Shown here in pieces: positions 51,108 through 59,882 of a stretch of DNA of 64,000 nucleotides. Positions within the stretch are counted from its first letter, which is position 1, and every line of letters starts with the position of its first letter. The stretch covers positions 620,001 through 684,000 of the forward strand of contig NZ_CP072350.1 of assembly GCF_018127965.1 (NCBI RefSeq), given 5' to 3'. The position numbers and the translations under genes are program-made. The notes under the pieces are model-generated. The model saw only the letters and a list, made by a program, of their open reading frames with translations. It did not search any database and had not been told where the DNA came from. Source of the DNA: Prevotella melaninogenica. GTDB lineage: Bacteria > Bacteroidota > Bacteroidia > Bacteroidales > Bacteroidaceae.

Positions 51108-52859
51108 ATGAAAGCAAATAAATTATTTATATATCTCCTACTTGCCTTGCCAGCTCTTTTCCTTCAGTCATGCCAGACAGAAGAAGAGAATGTCTTTGGA
51201 AAGCCTTACTCTGAGCGTATGGATGAATTCCTTCAGAAGGCACAGGAGACGTTGGTGGCATCGCAATATGGCTGGGCTTTAGACTATTATCCACAGAGAA
51301 ACCAGGCTTATGGTGGCGTGGCTTATACGATTAAGTTCACTAATGACAATGCGATTGTACGCTATGAGAACAATCCTGATGATGGTGAAGTAAAGTCATT
51401 GTATAAGATGAAAGAAGACGATGGACCAGTTTTGTCGTTTGATACTTACAATACTTTCCTCCACATCTATGCAACTCCAAAGGATGGTGAGTATCGCGGT
51501 AAGGAAGGCGACTTCGAGTTTGTTATTGATAGTATTGGTGCTGACCGCATCAAGATTCACGGCAAGCGTTCGTTGAATACTATGTATCTCAATAAACTCT
51601 CTGGCGAAGCTTCAGAATATATAGAGAAGGTAACAGAACTTACCAACCTCTTTGTTTTCTCTGATGTAGCTCTTACCATTGGTGGAAAGCCTTACACACT
51701 CGTTGTTACCGATAAGAACAATCGTCAGTTAGCTATCTATGATGGTGCTAAGGTTGTTGCTGAGTCTGCTTATGCCTTTACAGATAAGGGAATCCGTTTG
51801 TATGAGCCTATTATGTTGAATGGCGTACAGTTATACGACTTAACATTTGATAAGGCTACTGCTAAGTTCACTGGAACTGGTGTGGAGTCTACTGTTTCTA
51901 ATGTTGATGTAAATCTCATTGCGAAGATGATAGGTGCTATCAACGCTTCTAATGGTGAAAAGACTATTACTAAGACCATTCCATATCTTAACAAACTCGA
52001 CATCACTTGTGATGCATCATGGCTTCACCTCTCTAAGGATGGTGATAAACTTACTATTAAGGTAGATGCTAATCCTATTGCAACGAATGCACGTGGTGCA
52101 AAACTTAAGATTTCAAATGGTATAAAAGAGTCACAGGTTCAGATTATGCAGTTCGACCTTTCTGCACTCATGGGTACTTATGAGCTCACGATGACCTCAT
52201 ATGTATCAAAGGATGGAAAGAAAGGCTTCTTTGAGAATACACGTACAGCACGATTGAGATATGTAGGTTCTGGTGCGAACCGCAAGTTCTACCTCAATGT
52301 TCATAGTGATTATGGTTCAGACTATGTATTCCCATTGACCTATGTGGCTTCTGCTAATGCTTTCTTGATGCAGAGTGGACAGAAGGTGCTGACCGTACAA
52401 GGCAGAAACGTTACCTATAATATTGGTAATGCCTTTAATATTGATGAAAAGAGTGGTACAGGTACAGGCACAGGTGCTTACAACCTAATTTCCTTCACAG
52501 TAGCAGATAATGGCGATATCAGTGCTTCACTCTGTGGACCATTGTTCAGCATCTCTAATGGACAGGCACAGTATACTGGTTTGACTACTGAGCGTATCAT
52601 TCTCTGGGCTTATAGTGGCGAACCATTCACCTCTGAGAATCTTGTAAGTTGGTGGGATATGTGGACTAATCCAGTAATCACCAAGAAGGCTTCTACATCT
52701 TCATCTGCCAAGCCTTCTATCTTGCCAGAGGATTCGTTCGACAATACAGCGTCTGTATTGATGCCACAGTATCTACCAAACCGTGTTGCACGCTTCGATG
52801 TAGACTGGAATTCATTCCTCACAATATCTACAGCGTCTCAAGTAAAACTAAACAAGTAA
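51108..52859 (+). CDS. DUF4302 domain lipoprotein
   Basis: A 583-residue lipoprotein (Cys 22 in ALFLQSCQTEEE). The N-terminal half matches DUF4302: SERMDEFLQKAQETLVASQYG, YGGVAYTIKF, DDGPVLSFDTYNTFLHIYA and GEYRGKEGDFEFVIDSIG. The central part (about 290-350) looks like a BACON-type beta domain (TCDASWLHLSKDGDKLTIKV), followed by another beta-rich region. DUF4302 proteins travel with SusC/SusD and HExxH lipoproteins and are presumed surface binding proteins; biochemical function is unknown. It is in the same operon, separated by 14 bp upstream and 7 bp downstream. Confidence 0.9.
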   Translation: MKANKLFIYLLLALPALFLQSCQTEEENVFGKPYSERMDEFLQKAQETLVASQYGWALDYYPQRNQAYGGVAYTIKFTNDNAIVRYENNPDDGEVKSLYKMKEDDGPVLSFDTYNTFLHIYATPKDGEYRGKEGDFEFVIDSIGADRIKIHGKRSLNTMYLNKLSGEASEYIEKVTELTNLFVFSDVALTIGGKPYTLVVTDKNNRQLAIYDGAKVVAESAYAFTDKGIRLYEPIMLNGVQLYDLTFDKATAKFTGTGVESTVSNVDVNLIAKMIGAINASNGEKTITKTIPYLNKLDITCDASWLHLSKDGDKLTIKVDANPIATNARGAKLKISNGIKESQVQIMQFDLSALMGTYELTMTSYVSKDGKKGFFENTRTARLRYVGSGANRKFYLNVHSDYGSDYVFPLTYVASANAFLMQSGQKVLTVQGRNVTYNIGNAFNIDEKSGTGTGTGAYNLISFTVADNGDISASLCGPLFSISNGQAQYTGLTTERIILWAYSGEPFTSENLVSWWDMWTNPVITKKASTSSSAKPSILPEDSFDNTASVLMPQYLPNRVARFDVDWNSFLTISTASQVKLNK

Positions 52860-52866
52860 GTGTTTT

Positions 52867-54132
52867 ATGAAAAAGATATTTAATATTTGTCTTCTCCTTG
52901 CTGTTACTGCAGGCTTCGTTGCCTGCAGTGACGACAACGATGCAGGTAGTAATTACTTGCGTGAGAAACCTGTGCAGGTAGTAAACTCAAAACTTACCTT
53001 TACTGCTGCGGCACAGAAGGGTGGGGTGAAGTTTACTGCACCTGCTGGCTCAACCGTCTCTGTCAGTGATTCATGGGCAACAGCTCAGCTGCAGAACGAT
53101 TCTATCGTAGTCAGTGTTACTAACAACCCAGCCATTGACAGTCGCTCTGCTGTGTTGACAATCAGGAATGGTAAGGATTCTACTAATCTGCCAATCTTGC
53201 AGGCTGGAGCTCTTTTCAAGTACAAAGGTGCTAAGTATTACGCTGTGAGTGATAAGGATACAACCCTCACTCTTCCTTATACTGCATTAGGTGCTGAGCC
53301 TTCTATGGAGCTTGCTGATGCTGCCGATGCTTCTGGTGTGACATCAATTGAGAATAAGGACTCTGCTTTCGTGGCACATATCGGAGCTAACACAACAGGT
53401 GAGATTCGTACTTTCTCACTCGTTTTGAAGAACCAAGAGAATCGTGATACTATCACTGTAACACAGGGTGGCATTGACGACCTCGCAGGTAAGACCTATA
53501 GCCTCTATGGTTATGACCTTCTTAAGATGACCTCATCTACAACTGATATTAACACATTGGTTACGCAGATTGTTGGTACACTTGAGAAGAAATCTGACAC
53601 CGAGTTGACCTTTAATTCAAGTGATACGGGTATGAAGATGACGCTCACCTTTGATCCTGCTAAGGTGTCATTGTCATTGAAGGCTGGCGAATATGTTCTT
53701 TCAAAGAGAGTTAATGATACCACTTATTTCTACAGAACTGCTATTTGGGACATCAATCATTATGGTACATTCATGAAGCTTATTCGTCAGAAGACTGAAG
53801 CACATAATGCAGGTCAGGTGAGTGATGCTGAATTTGCTACATTCCAGAAGGTCGTTCCGGGTATTTACAACTATTATGCGTCAAATCAGTTGACAATGAC
53901 AGCAAGAATGTCTTACTCTAAGGCGAAAAATATGGTTGCTGGTATTCTTGAGGATAGTGGTAAGAATGCCGCTTACATAAAGAGCTTAACGTATTTAGGA
54001 TCTTTAAATTTCCCTCTTAATTCATTTAATGGAAACGTCTTTGCAATCTATAAGTACAACCAGCAGGGAAGCCAATTATATCTTAACGGTCCTCTGTTCT
54101 TGCTTCAGCCTGTGATGCTTTCCATCCTTTAA
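52867..54132 (+). CDS. BACON-type lipoprotein, last gene of the SusCD operon
   Basis: A 421-residue lipoprotein (Cys 20 in GFVACSDDND). Two BACON-like beta-sandwich repeats occupy about residues 35-115 (SDSWATAQLQNDSIVVSV, RSAVLTIRNGKDSTNLPILQ) and 120-205 (RTFSLVLKNQENRDTITVTQ). The C-terminal part (about 210-421) resembles a DUF4302/4270-like beta domain without clear assignment. It is probably a substrate-binding surface protein. It ends the operon; no clear terminator is seen before the minisatellite. Confidence 0.85.
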   Translation: MKKIFNICLLLAVTAGFVACSDDNDAGSNYLREKPVQVVNSKLTFTAAAQKGGVKFTAPAGSTVSVSDSWATAQLQNDSIVVSVTNNPAIDSRSAVLTIRNGKDSTNLPILQAGALFKYKGAKYYAVSDKDTTLTLPYTALGAEPSMELADAADASGVTSIENKDSAFVAHIGANTTGEIRTFSLVLKNQENRDTITVTQGGIDDLAGKTYSLYGYDLLKMTSSTTDINTLVTQIVGTLEKKSDTELTFNSSDTGMKMTLTFDPAKVSLSLKAGEYVLSKRVNDTTYFYRTAIWDINHYGTFMKLIRQKTEAHNAGQVSDAEFATFQKVVPGIYNYYASNQLTMTARMSYSKAKNMVAGILEDSGKNAAYIKSLTYLGSLNFPLNSFNGNVFAIYKYNQQGSQLYLNGPLFLLQPVMLSIL

Positions 54133-54341
54133 GCACAAGTGCTAAGCCTGCTGCGTTCATGCAGAAGAGATAATGAAAGGTTTGAGAAGGCTTTAAGAGG
54201 GCGACTCTTTTTAAGTGGACGAGTCTTTTTAAGTAGACGGAGTACACAAGTAAACGAGTTGACAAGTTAATTGTTTTGAGGGGTATGGCTCCTTGGGATG
54301 ATTAGCTTGTCAACTCTTTTTTGTGGTTTTGCATTCCTTAA

Positions 54342-54541
54342 TGGAGACAGGGTAATAAGAGACATAGTAACAGAGTAATGGAAGACATGAGACAGGGTAA
54401 TAAGAGACATGGTAACAGGGTAATGGAAGACATGGTACAGGGTAATAAGAGACATGGTAACAGGGTATTCAAGACATGGTAACAGGGTAATGGAAGACAT
54501 GGTAATAGGATAATAAAAGACATAGTAACAGGGTAATAAGA
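54342..54541. repeat. 22-23-nt minisatellite, about nine units
   Basis: Tandem units alternate between GGTAACAGGGTAATGGAAG-type and GTACAGGGTAATAAGAGAC-type, each ending ACAT, with a length of 21-23 nt. Minus-strand open frames here are repeat artefacts. 54133-54341 holds GACGAGT-type microrepeats and no gene. MITE 3 abuts the right edge. Confidence 0.75.
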
Positions 54542-54836
54542 GGCTCTTCCGAAATATGGAGGATAAACTAAAAGTCTTATATAATAGGCACACGGAGTCA
54601 CGGAGGGGACGGAGGTAAACGCAATGTCACGGAGGTGCCGATGGCACAAAGAGCGACGAAGGTATAGCGTACAGGTTCCTTATAACTTTTGGATAAATTA
54701 TTTGTGTATAGAATCTCTGATAAAGCTTGCAAATATGTTCCGTCGCTCTATGCACTGACGGTGCCTCCGTGACTACCATTGCTTTGTTTTATAATTCTCC
54801 GTCCACTCCTTTTCTCTGCGTGACATTACGTCAAAG
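54542..54836. mobile_element. MITE 3, ISL3-derived, right end lost
   Basis: The left end GGCTCTTCCGAAATATGG and the interior (CACACGGAGTCACGGAGG, CCGTCGCTCTATGCACTG) match MITEs 1 and 2. Similarity fades after GCGTGACATTACGTCA, and the right inverted repeat is absent. It is a decayed copy inserted at the edge of the minisatellite. Confidence 0.75.
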
Positions 54837-54987
54837 CGGATTACACCAGAATTATGAATACTCAAAAGAAGGGTCTGAAATTTGTTTACAATAATTCCGC
54901 TTTCAAAGCTTAAAAGCGGAATGAAAAGTGTGGATTTTACTGCCTTTGTAAGTTTCCTATAATCAGATAGTTACAAAGTTGGTTGAT

Positions 54988-55097
54988 AAAAGGTGCTTAA
55001 TTGGGTTCTTAAAGGGCGTCTTTATGAGGTCAAAAGGGCGTCTCTTGGAAGTTAATTAGGCGTCTTTTAGAAGCCAAAAGAGCATCTTTTGAAATGG
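54988..55097. repeat. 22-nt periodic array, third locus
   Basis: Five contiguous 22-nt units start at 54988, 55010, 55032, 55054 and 55076. Four contain GGGCGTCT- or GGCGTCTTTT-type cores and the first has AAAAGGTGCTT. Sequence and unit size match the arrays at 27395 and 44244. The array lies at the 3' side of the convergent hydrolase gene. Confidence 0.7.
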
Positions 55098-55159
55098 AGG
55101 CAGTGAAATTTTATTACAAAATGAAGGGTAAAGGGGGGAGTTCCCCAGCTCCCATTGAG

Positions 55160-56575
55160 TTAATAATTAATCTCAATGGAAGTTGGATAAACTCTGTAAG
55201 GATCGAAATACTCGGTACAGCTATTAATCATGTCTTGGAGATTTGCCTTCACATTCTTTCGATAGAGCTCTTTTCCGTTGACGATAACTGTCACAGGCTT
55301 GTTCATGTCTATGAGTTCGCTATTCAGATAAATACGTAGTCTACCGCCCTTTGCATTTGTGTAGCTGCGGTTAAATCTCATTTCAATACCCCAATGCTTG
55401 TCTCTCTCAACAGCGGTATATTCCACCTCTTTGATATTAATCTTCACCACATTGTTGTGGATATTCATGTCATAGTAAGTGCGATTCTTCGTAGGAGAGC
55501 TTAACACTTGTAGGTTGTAGAAGCCCGAACGATGTCGCCCATCCATGTCATAATCTTCCCAGAGAACCGTCTTTGGATAGGGATTACGAACGAAATTCTT
55601 GAGCCATGGAGTAGTGAGGTCGTATTTAATATGATGCTGCATGCCAGGCAATAGGTTTATGCGATGAACAAAGAGCGGACGCTTGTCGGCATCAAGCGGT
55701 CGTGCCAACTGAGCAGAGTCAAATGCAATCTGCGTATAATAAGTTAGAATATTACGGTAGAAACCAGTGTCATCCGCTCCTGTGAGGAATGAAAAACCAA
55801 TGTTAGCACAGTTTTCTACAGGTGCATTCTTCAATGGTTCGCCACCAGCCATTGGACCCGCTGCAGCCCAATAGTCGGCATAGAAAGAGGCAAGACGCTG
55901 ACTGCCATAGCCACCTTCAGATATACCGAAGACGTAGAGGCGGTTAGCATCAACATTACCCTCGACAAGTGCCTGTCGGATAAGCTTCTCCCAAGCAAAC
56001 TGTTTAGCTACTTGCCACCAGCGATAGTAGTCGCCTTCATTAGGAATCTGTGGAATGAAATAGAGAGAAGGACCATCTTGGAATCTGTTTCCTAAGATAA
56101 GTCCAGTCGCCCATTCATGTTCCTTTGGGCCAGAACCATGCAGGTAAAGGAACAACGGTAGCTTGCCTGCTGCGCTTCCCTTTACACCATAGTAGTAAGG
56201 CATGACGGCATTCTTTTCCAATGCTTCAGGTAAGTTCCACGATGCTTTCACGCCCTTCTGCAAGTCTTCAGGCTTTGCGAGCTTCTGTTCATTTAGTTCG
56301 CGATTCGCTTGGCACCATGCATCCCACACCATCTTTTGGTTTTGAGCGATATCTTTGTTCTTTACCAGTTGCTGTATATCCGTAGTATAAGTCTTGTTAC
56401 GTTGGAAGGCATCCTTGCTTTTCTGTTCTTCATTCTGCTTCTTTTTAAGCGTTTGAAGGAAGTAGTTTTTCACCTTTTCCTGTATATTACCTACTTGTGC
56501 GTGAGCGTTGTTGGTGATAACAGAGAGTGCGAGCGTCAAGCCCACAGCTACGATAAAGTTCTTGATAGGTTTCAT
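55160..56575 (-). CDS. Secreted alpha/beta hydrolase (esterase-like)
   Basis: The ATG at 56575 gives 471 residues beginning with a signal peptide (MKPIKNFIVAVGLTLALSVI to HAQ). The ATG seven codons upstream is less suitable. After a charged helical region (about 30-90), the hydrolase domain shows LFLYLHGSGPKEHEWATG (oxyanion HGSG) and VFGISEGGYGSQRL, the GxSxGG nucleophile elbow. A catalytic His is probably in GMQHHIKYD. The C-terminal ~150 residues form a beta-rich module. The substrate could be an acyl ester or peptide; it is not the typical carbohydrate-esterase sequence. It follows the outer-membrane barrel gene on the minus strand after 175 bp. Confidence 0.85.
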   Translation of the reverse strand: MKPIKNFIVAVGLTLALSVITNNAHAQVGNIQEKVKNYFLQTLKKKQNEEQKSKDAFQRNKTYTTDIQQLVKNKDIAQNQKMVWDAWCQANRELNEQKLAKPEDLQKGVKASWNLPEALEKNAVMPYYYGVKGSAAGKLPLFLYLHGSGPKEHEWATGLILGNRFQDGPSLYFIPQIPNEGDYYRWWQVAKQFAWEKLIRQALVEGNVDANRLYVFGISEGGYGSQRLASFYADYWAAAGPMAGGEPLKNAPVENCANIGFSFLTGADDTGFYRNILTYYTQIAFDSAQLARPLDADKRPLFVHRINLLPGMQHHIKYDLTTPWLKNFVRNPYPKTVLWEDYDMDGRHRSGFYNLQVLSSPTKNRTYYDMNIHNNVVKINIKEVEYTAVERDKHWGIEMRFNRSYTNAKGGRLRIYLNSELIDMNKPVTVIVNGKELYRKNVKANLQDMINSCTEYFDPYRVYPTSIEINY

Positions 56576-56684
56576 TGTCTGTCTTTGTCCTTTCAATGTA
56601 TTTGTTTATTTGGGTTTAACCCCTTGTATTATTTAGATTTGTAGACAAAGGTAAGCATTTTTAGAGAACTGTGCAAGAGTTGCA

Positions 56685-56769
56685 GCCTCACCCCCAACCC
56701 CTCTCCTTTCGGAGAGGGGTTGGGGGTGAGGCTTCTTCTTCCCATTCGGAGAGGGGTTGGGGGTGAGGC
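56685..56769. repeat. Three-armed G/C-rich hairpin repeat
   Basis: 56685-56706 pairs perfectly with 56711-56732 (22 bp, loop TTTC). A third arm, a second copy of the right-hand arm, lies at 56748-56769, so the left arm can pair with either. The right-hand arms read GGAGAGGGGTTGGGGGTGAG. It is located 2 bp past the stop codon of the barrel gene and may act as a terminator or mRNA-stabilising structure. Confidence 0.7.
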
Positions 56770-56771
56770 TG

Positions 56772-59747
56772 TTAGAATCCACCGAATCCACCGCCCATAG
56801 GAGGACGACCGCCACCGTTGCCAGAAGGACGACCATTTGGACGTGGACCCATGCCAGGACCATTACGGTCGAAGTCAGGACCATCCTTTGGCTTAGGCAT
56901 AGCGTTCTTACCACCAAAGAGGTTCAGACGGTAGGTAGCACGCAGCATGATATAGCTGTTAATACTATTATATTCAGTATCTGTACGACTCATAGAGTTG
57001 ATGACACGTGAGAGGTTGCTCTGCTGACGTAAGATGTCATAGAACTGCAAACTGAAGGTCAGTGCATTACCTTTCAACATACTCTGCGAGATTTGCGCAT
57101 TCCAAAGCAGCTCGTTGGTGTTCAATGAAGCATCGCTATATCCGCGACGACTGTTCTGGTGAAGGTCGGTAGAGATACTCATGTTCCAAGGGAGGTTAAG
57201 ACTCAACGTACCACCATATGCAAACTGCCATGTGCGTAGATTGCTCATACTCTGAAGATTATTCTTCGTGTTCGTATAATCTACTGAACCGTCTAACTCC
57301 AGTTCTAACCAAGAGGTACGATAGCTGGCAGCGAGTCGTTCTCCTAAGGTCAATGACTTCGTTATATTCTTCTCTAAGTTGCTTGTTCTGTTAAGCTGCA
57401 GATAGCTGACGTAACGATTGAAGTTAGCACGCGTAAAGGTGTGGAGATTCCATACGCCAGCGGAGTCGATACTTGTGTTATACATCAATCCTGCATCAGC
57501 ATCCCAGTTACCATTTACGTTCACTGGCCGTATCGTACGTGCACCTGTAATCGCATCGTAGGTCACACTGTTGCCAATTGCATTGCGTGTCGTTGAGAAG
57601 TTTGCGAAAGTCATCAGCGCCTGTGAATGACTCTGCTTGTACGTGTTATAGAACAAGCGGAAGTTATTGGTGAAGGCTGGCTTCAATCCAGGGTTACCAA
57701 CTGAAATATTCTGTGGGTCAGTGTTGTCGACGATACTCAACAGCTGACTCATTGTAGGTTGAGTGATTGTACCCTTATAATTGATACGCAGATTGCTCTG
57801 CTCGCTGAACTTATAACGGAAGTCGAAAGTAGGACTCCAGTTGAATACTGTGCGTGCTGTGTCAACGTGTACACCGAGGTAATCCTGCATATAAGTAGAG
57901 TGCTGTGGCTGGAACATCACACCCACGTTCATCTTCCACTTATCACGAATCATTCGCATCATCACCTGCATGTCGTGTGTATAGGTGCGATACTCAGAGT
58001 AACGGCTCAAGTTATCATCGAGATAGCTTGCCATAGGGTTGGTCAGCAGTCCGAGATAATTGTCCCATGAACGGTAAGCAGGTTGCAGACTACCGAATGT
58101 TCCTGATGGCATAGCAGAGAGATCGTAGGTGTCACGGTCGCTCTTTGAGAAGCCATACTTAAACTGATAGCTGAACTGCAGGTAAGTCTTGCGGGCTATT
58201 GGCTCGCTGTAAGTAGCCTGCAGGGCATAGTCCCAACTCTTTGTTGGCATGAGGTTGTAACGATAGGCACGATAAGTAGAGTCGTTTCCGAGTGCATCTT
58301 GCAACTGGAAATACTGAATATCTTGCGTTGAGAAGGTCTTTGAATCCGAATCACTATAGTTACCATCTACACGCAAAGTAACGTTTCGTCCGTTGCTTGA
58401 GAGTTTGCGATTCACCTGCAGCATAGCACCCAAAGCGGTGGTATTACCATAGCTTATGGTCATATTACGCTGTGTATTCACCATCGTTCCCAATGCTTTC
58501 AGCTGTGCGATAGAAGCAGTTGACAATGGATCATCAACTGTTTCGTATGGGTCAGCGTTATAGGCAGCAGAAGAACTAACCACCTGTCCGTCGTTCTTAG
58601 TGAGTCTGAAGTTGGGTCGGAACATAATATTCCATACAGAATCAGGACGCCACTCCAAGCGAAAACGGCCATCCCAAGAGTTCGTTCTGGTGTATTCTTG
58701 TGAAAGACGGTTAGCAAATGAACCCTGACTTGCTACGAAGTTCTCACTTGATACACGTGTGTTCAGGTCGCCATCAGAGTGGTTCCAACGTACACTACCA
58801 TCCCACTGCAGGGTGTTTCCGTTGTCATAATTCATGTTCAGACCCACCATCTTGGTCGCATTCAATCCCTGTCTTACGCCACCGAAGCCGCCACGTGGAC
58901 CACCACCGAAGCCCATGTCGTTGACATTATTGGCTGATGCAAAGCCCATCATACGGAACTTATTATTGAAATAGGCACCCATAGCTTTCTCTGAATAACG
59001 GTTGTGTGTACCGATACCCAAGTCAATATTTGAGAATAAACCTTTGTTCATTCCCGCCTTGATACCAAAGTCGAGTACTGTTGACTCGTTACCATCATCA
59101 ATACCAGTCACACGACTCAAGTCGCTCTTTTGATCGTAAGCCTTAATGGTTTGTACGATAGAGGTAGGGAGATTCTTCATTGCAGTCTTGGTATCGCCCA
59201 CCATGAACTCCTTTCCATCAACAAGAATCTTCTTAACTTCCTTACCATTAATCTTAATGGTTCCATCACTTGATACTTCAGCACCTGGCAACTTCTTTAC
59301 GAGGGCTTCAATTGTCGAACCTTCTGGCACACGATAAGCCGAAGCATTGTACTGGAAAGTGTCGGCTTTTACGACAACTTTCGGTGCACTTGTCACAACT
59401 TTCACCTCTTTCAAGGTGCGTGAGTCTACTTGGAAGTCTAACTGACCCACCGCCACATCCTGCTCATTGGCAATGGTAATGTTCTGAAAAATAGTCTTGT
59501 AGCCTACATACGATGCTTTTAAAATGAATCGTCCGTTTGTAGGAGCTGTAATCTTAAAGCTTCCTGCTTCATCTGATGTGGCACCAACAACATAGCTGCT
59601 GTCCTGCTTCAACAGCTGAACAACAGCAAATGGTACCTTCTCCTTTAACTCTGCATCGTAGAGCGTACCTGTAACGGTTCTGTTCTGTGCCAGCATCACA
59701 ACAGTGCTGGTCAGCAGTAGAACAAAAATCAACAATCTTTTTGCCAT
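56772..59747 (-). CDS. Outer-membrane beta-barrel protein, TonB-receptor-like
   Basis: A 991-residue protein with a signal peptide (1-20), a carboxypeptidase-regulatory-like domain (about 22-105: TGTLYDAELKEKVPFAVVQL, SFKITAPTNGRF), a plug-like domain (about 115-215: LVKKLPGAEVSSDGTIKING, VDGKEFMVGDTKTAMKNLP) and a large barrel. It belongs to the outer-membrane beta-barrel family related to TonB receptors but distinct from SusC. The C-terminal ~35 residues are Pro/Gly/Arg/Asn-rich (GPGMGPRPNGRPSGNGGG), an unusual tail. The substrate is unknown. It lies downstream of the ECF sigma/anti-sigma-like pair and could be their target. Confidence 0.9.
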   Translation of the reverse strand: MAKRLLIFVLLLTSTVVMLAQNRTVTGTLYDAELKEKVPFAVVQLLKQDSSYVVGATSDEAGSFKITAPTNGRFILKASYVGYKTIFQNITIANEQDVAVGQLDFQVDSRTLKEVKVVTSAPKVVVKADTFQYNASAYRVPEGSTIEALVKKLPGAEVSSDGTIKINGKEVKKILVDGKEFMVGDTKTAMKNLPTSIVQTIKAYDQKSDLSRVTGIDDGNESTVLDFGIKAGMNKGLFSNIDLGIGTHNRYSEKAMGAYFNNKFRMMGFASANNVNDMGFGGGPRGGFGGVRQGLNATKMVGLNMNYDNGNTLQWDGSVRWNHSDGDLNTRVSSENFVASQGSFANRLSQEYTRTNSWDGRFRLEWRPDSVWNIMFRPNFRLTKNDGQVVSSSAAYNADPYETVDDPLSTASIAQLKALGTMVNTQRNMTISYGNTTALGAMLQVNRKLSSNGRNVTLRVDGNYSDSDSKTFSTQDIQYFQLQDALGNDSTYRAYRYNLMPTKSWDYALQATYSEPIARKTYLQFSYQFKYGFSKSDRDTYDLSAMPSGTFGSLQPAYRSWDNYLGLLTNPMASYLDDNLSRYSEYRTYTHDMQVMMRMIRDKWKMNVGVMFQPQHSTYMQDYLGVHVDTARTVFNWSPTFDFRYKFSEQSNLRINYKGTITQPTMSQLLSIVDNTDPQNISVGNPGLKPAFTNNFRLFYNTYKQSHSQALMTFANFSTTRNAIGNSVTYDAITGARTIRPVNVNGNWDADAGLMYNTSIDSAGVWNLHTFTRANFNRYVSYLQLNRTSNLEKNITKSLTLGERLAASYRTSWLELELDGSVDYTNTKNNLQSMSNLRTWQFAYGGTLSLNLPWNMSISTDLHQNSRRGYSDASLNTNELLWNAQISQSMLKGNALTFSLQFYDILRQQSNLSRVINSMSRTDTEYNSINSYIMLRATYRLNLFGGKNAMPKPKDGPDFDRNGPGMGPRPNGRPSGNGGGRPPMGGGFGGF

Positions 59748-59882
59748 AATAAACTTTTCTAATTCTTAATGGTATATATGACGCTAAGAATTTCAATAAG
59801 TTTAATAGGCAAATAGATTTTTATTTAAAGATGAGAATATGGGTGCTTGTGGGAAACTTTAGAACTAAGTCTTATTTTATTC

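Noticed and set aside
54342..54541. I-SceI-like recognition core (TAACAGGGTAAT) repeated in the minisatellite
   Set aside because: Only 12 of the 18 site bases are present and the match arises from the repeat unit; no homing endonuclease is encoded.
27395..55097. 22-nt arrays considered as CRISPR
   Set aside because: Units are contiguous or separated by only 5 nt, no unique ~30-nt spacers exist, and no cas gene is present in the window.
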